Positions 15,585 to 17,595 of a stretch of 17,595 bases of DNA are shown here, piece after piece. The translations under genes were made by a program, and so were the position numbers. Below the pieces are notes generated by a model. The model was not told where the DNA came from. It was given only the letters and a program-made list of their open reading frames with translations, and made no database searches. Origin of the DNA: Clostridium sp. CAG:967 (GTDB lineage Bacteria; Cyanobacteriota; Vampirovibrionia; Gastranaerophilales; Gastranaerophilaceae). Each line of letters opens with the position of its first letter. Within the stretch, counting starts at the first letter, position 1. The DNA lies in the NCBI GenBank assembly GCA_000433095.1, contig HF991466.1, positions 68,164 through 85,758 on the forward strand, written 5' to 3'.

Positions 15585-15648
15585 AACAAATGTTAACAAC
15601 ACTAGCAATAAATTTTTTCTTTGTGTTTTATCTAGTTGGGAAAAAACA

Positions 15649-16182
15649 ATGGCAATCAATGATTTAATTAAAAGAACATGCAAGGCATTGGGCGAAAACA
15701 ATAAACCGACTTATGTAGTAATGGCAATTGCTACGGTTAAGGGTATCTGCCGTCCTATGTTTACCATGATGGATAAAACAGAAAATCCCGAAACTAAAAA
15801 ATATACAGCTTTAAGAGAAGGGCTGACAGAAGTCATTGCTATTCCTGCATACTGGGCATGCGGAGAAATAGCAAGCAAATTTGCAAAGTCTATCAAGGAG
15901 CAGCCTCTTGCAAAACGTGCAGAAAAAAACCTTATGTTTCTGGGTGTTTGTACAGCTGCTTTATTTGTAATACCTGCTCTTTGCTCTGTTGCTATTAAAC
16001 CTATAATGGATAAAATGGGTTTGAAAGCACCTAAAGACAAAAAGGATACCCAGGCTCAAGCATTAAATCCTCCTATACAGCCTGCTGTGATAACTGCGCC
16101 TGATGTTAAACTCAATACTTATCCTTCTATGAAAACATTTACAAGCAGACCTAATGTTGGTCTAAGGGTAGGTGGATTATGA
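15649..16182 (+). CDS. Small membrane protein of unrecognised family, first of a tandem pair
   Basis: A 177-residue protein I cannot assign. I start it at ATG 15649 (MAINDLIKRT); an in-frame TTG at 15556 would add 31 residues but overlaps the predicted promoter. Two hydrophobic segments are visible, about 58-75 (around VIAIPAYWACG) and 95-118 (MFLGVCTAALFVIPALCSVA), then a Lys/Pro-rich tail. A motif C-R-P-M-F-x3-D-K (34-43) followed by TKKYTALREG (49-58) recurs in the next gene as RPGFILIDK and TKQYAAAKEF, so the two are diverged paralogues. The stop overlaps the next start as ATGA, implying coupled translation and probably a joint complex. The Shine-Dalgarno match (TTGGGA) is poor. Function unknown. 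Confidence 0.75.
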   Translation: MAINDLIKRTCKALGENNKPTYVVMAIATVKGICRPMFTMMDKTENPETKKYTALREGLTEVIAIPAYWACGEIASKFAKSIKEQPLAKRAEKNLMFLGVCTAALFVIPALCSVAIKPIMDKMGLKAPKDKKDTQAQALNPPIQPAVITAPDVKLNTYPSMKTFTSRPNVGLRVGGL

Positions 16183-16826
16183 TAGGAGCAATTAAGAGCG
16201 CATTAACAAGTTCACAACTTGCAAGTATTGCACAGAACACAACGCAATCTGTTGCTATTGAAACAACATTGAAATCAATAGGCAGACCGGGATTTATCCT
16301 TATTGACAAAGACATTGATTCTGACACAAAACAATATGCTGCCGCTAAAGAGTTTTTATATCAGGCAACCTGCTTAGCTGTATATATGGCTTTAATTGTT
16401 CCCGTATTCAAAAAAGGCGGGTTTAAAATAGCCAAAGAGCGTATATTCAAAAATACAGATGGATTTGAACATTTTAAAAATGTCAAAGAATATATGCATT
16501 ATAGAAAACTTGCCGAAAATCCTTCAATAAATAACAGAATGCAAACTCTTGAAAAAGAGCTTCTTACAGACAAATCTAAATTAAAAGTTAAAGATAAATA
16601 CAATAACACCTTACTTGCCGAACTTGAAAAACAACATCCGGATGAATTTAAGCATGTTAAAGGTGCAATTGAGTTAAGCAATATAATAGGTTCAGTATTA
16701 GGTTTGGCAATCTTAGCTCCGCAGGTAAGCCATGCTTTCATTCACCCTGCTTTAAGATTTTTGGGACTTGAGGACAAAAAGGCAAAAGAAGCACAGCATA
16801 CTGCAAAACTTGATACTAAAGCTTAA
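16179..16826 (+). CDS. Small membrane protein of unrecognised family, second of a tandem pair
   Basis: A 215-residue protein related to the preceding gene: G-R-P-G-F-I-L-I-D-K (35-44), DTKQYAAAKEF (49-59), a hydrophobic segment 62-77 (QATCLAVYMALIVPVF), and a second one near the C-terminus, 168-186 (NIIGSVLGLAILAPQVSHA), followed by HPALRFLGLEDKK, which resembles IKPIMDKMGLKAPKD of its neighbour. It differs by a charged insertion of about 85 residues (80-165, Lys/Glu-rich, predicted helical) between the two hydrophobic segments. Both ends are probably on the same side of the membrane. Start ATG 16179 overlaps the upstream TGA. No enzymatic motif is recognised; a scaffold or membrane-organising role is only a guess. 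Confidence 0.8.
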   Translation: MIGAIKSALTSSQLASIAQNTTQSVAIETTLKSIGRPGFILIDKDIDSDTKQYAAAKEFLYQATCLAVYMALIVPVFKKGGFKIAKERIFKNTDGFEHFKNVKEYMHYRKLAENPSINNRMQTLEKELLTDKSKLKVKDKYNNTLLAELEKQHPDEFKHVKGAIELSNIIGSVLGLAILAPQVSHAFIHPALRFLGLEDKKAKEAQHTAKLDTKA

Positions 16827-16836
16827 TTCCTTAAAA

Positions 16837-17379
16837 TTAATAATTCATTATCCAGTTATCATTTAAAAGCTTTCCAATACAGTCATCTCCATTTGCACTT
16901 GTAACACAAACCTGCGAATATCTTATTTCCCGTTTTTCTATAGGAGTTGAGCCGTAATTGTCGTTACATTTGGTTTCATCAGTTCTGCATTCAGGAGTTA
17001 CCGTATAAACATCTATAGAGCCGTCGTTGTAATATCTCATTGTAAACATATCACGTCCTCCAATATTCGGACCTTTAGGACCGTTTACATCAATATACAA
17101 TCCACCTGCAAGTATTTCTTCTCTTTCTGATAATATACTGCTTAAACATATTGAAGCACCACTTGCAATAGTTACACATCTATCAAATGTCAATCGTTTA
17201 TTACCGACAATGCCTGACTTTTTAGAACCGTCCAAAGATGTATATTCACTTGCAAAACAAGGAACTGATTCTTCTTCGCAATCTGTGACTACTTTAAAAT
17301 GTTTTTTCAAAAAAGCATCAATGCTGTCTGCATCGGTTAATCTTGCTTCTACAAGATTTAAAGCATTACTTTCAGTCAA
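16837..17379 (-). pseudogene. C-terminal part of a frameshifted prepilin-like gene
   Basis: This frame (about 180 residues, openable only from a TTG at 17379) lacks the prepilin leader but carries the pilin body: SNALNLVEARLTDADSIDAFL, a Cys pair at CEEESVPC, the shared IDVNGPKGPNIGGRDMF, and C-terminal GKLLNDNWIMNY, which parallels GKILNDNWEMTY of the truncated locus at 13360. The N-terminal half is in the other frame (17372-17595), and the two overlap by eight bases. It is probably not translated on its own because no Shine-Dalgarno sequence precedes the TTG. Restoring one base would fuse the two into a single prepilin. Confidence 0.75.
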
Positions 17380-17413
17380 CTCCTGCTGAAACTAAATTAA
17401 CAGCATTTCTATC
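17341..17413 (-). repeat. Two adjacent homologous 33-base pilin segments at the frameshift
   Basis: 17413-17381 encodes DRNAVNLVSAG in one frame, and 17373-17341 encodes ESNALNLVEAR in the other. The two align codon for codon (about 23 of 33 bases by my count) and are offset by 40 bases, that is 13 codons plus one base. The homologous truncated pilin has only one such segment (ERNAINLTEAG). Confidence 0.6.
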
Positions 17414-17595
17414 GGTTTGATATTGCACAATAGCCTGCTGCATTTCGTTATAAACCTTATGCAGCTGTGTTACATAACTCTGGCGCTGGTAATTCTGCAT
17501 CAATGAAGGCACGGTCATTGCAGAAACTACACCGATAATTCCTAAAGTCACCAATACTTCCGCCAAGGTAAACGCACAACGACGAATACCAAACG
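17372..17595 (-). pseudogene. N-terminal part of a frameshifted prepilin-like gene (runs off window end)
   Basis: The frame is open to the window edge and reads FGIRRCA then FTLAEVLVTLGIIGVVSAMT, a class III prepilin signal with Ala at -1 and Glu at +5. The helix follows (NYQRQSYVTQLHKVYNE), then YQTDRNAVNLVSAGVD and a TGA at 17374-17372. The start codon lies beyond 17595. Its helix segment is almost identical in DNA to 13862-13972. The TGA comes exactly where a homologous segment in the next frame begins, so this is half of a disrupted gene (16837-17595) rather than a real short protein. Confidence 0.75.
17445..17555 (-). repeat. Copy 2 of the 111-bp near-identical pilin helix segment
   Basis: Gap-free partner of 13862-13972 with six differences. 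In this copy the sequence continues into intact FTLAEVLV codons, whereas the other copy breaks off there. Confidence 0.85.

Noticed and set aside
15556..16182. First tandem membrane gene starting at TTG 15556
   Set aside because: The extra 31 residues lie over the predicted -35/-10 region; ATG 15649 is a better start even though its Shine-Dalgarno match is weak.

Overview
The window is AT-rich bacterial DNA with compact, mostly protein-coding content. Three loci encode prepilin-like proteins with an FTLAEVL(I/V)TLG(I/V)IGVV N-terminus and a D(V/I)NGxKGPNxxGxD(L/M)F C-terminal signature. Together with the low GC, the single groES-groEL operon and an ABC1-type kinase, these make a gut Vampirovibrionia/Melainabacteria (Gastranaerophilales-like) genome my best guess. 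That is an inference from family resemblance; there is no rRNA marker in the window.

Layout. (1) 3-2666 (+): a large, 5'-truncated ABC1/UbiB-like kinase with membrane segments. (2) 7363-2714 (-): a tightly coupled peptide-type ABC importer operon (solute-binding protein, OppB-like and OppC-like permeases joined by TAATG and ATGA overlaps), followed 50 bp later by an MgtC/SapB membrane protein; no ATPase genes are present. (3) 8268-7454 (-): a prepilin gene whose leader contains a run of ten G that puts it out of frame, divergent from (4) groES-groEL (8417-10366, +), which ends in a strong bidirectional terminator. (5) 12275-10428 (-): a repeat-containing EF-hand protein with a second run of ten G, here in frame, then cysK (13280-12360, -). 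(6) 15474-13360 (-): an envelope-stress-like cluster of zinc-finger anti-sigma factor, ECF sigma factor and Spy/CpxP-like periplasmic protein, running into a pilin gene that has lost its leader. (7) 15649-16826 (+): two overlapping, related membrane proteins of a family I do not recognise, divergent from the anti-sigma factor. (8) 17595-16837 (-): a third pilin gene, frameshifted at a point where two homologous but non-identical segments are joined, and running off the window end.

The most interesting signals are the two G10 tracts (the longest other G or C run I see is five) and the fact that all three pilin-like loci are broken by three different events: a G-tract frameshift, a 5' truncation and a recombination-like frameshift. 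This suggests phase-variable and possibly recombining surface-pilin genes, although homopolymer or repeat assembly error must be excluded first. There is no stretch above 300 bases without a gene. I saw no tRNA, rRNA, CRISPR array, transposase or integrase.
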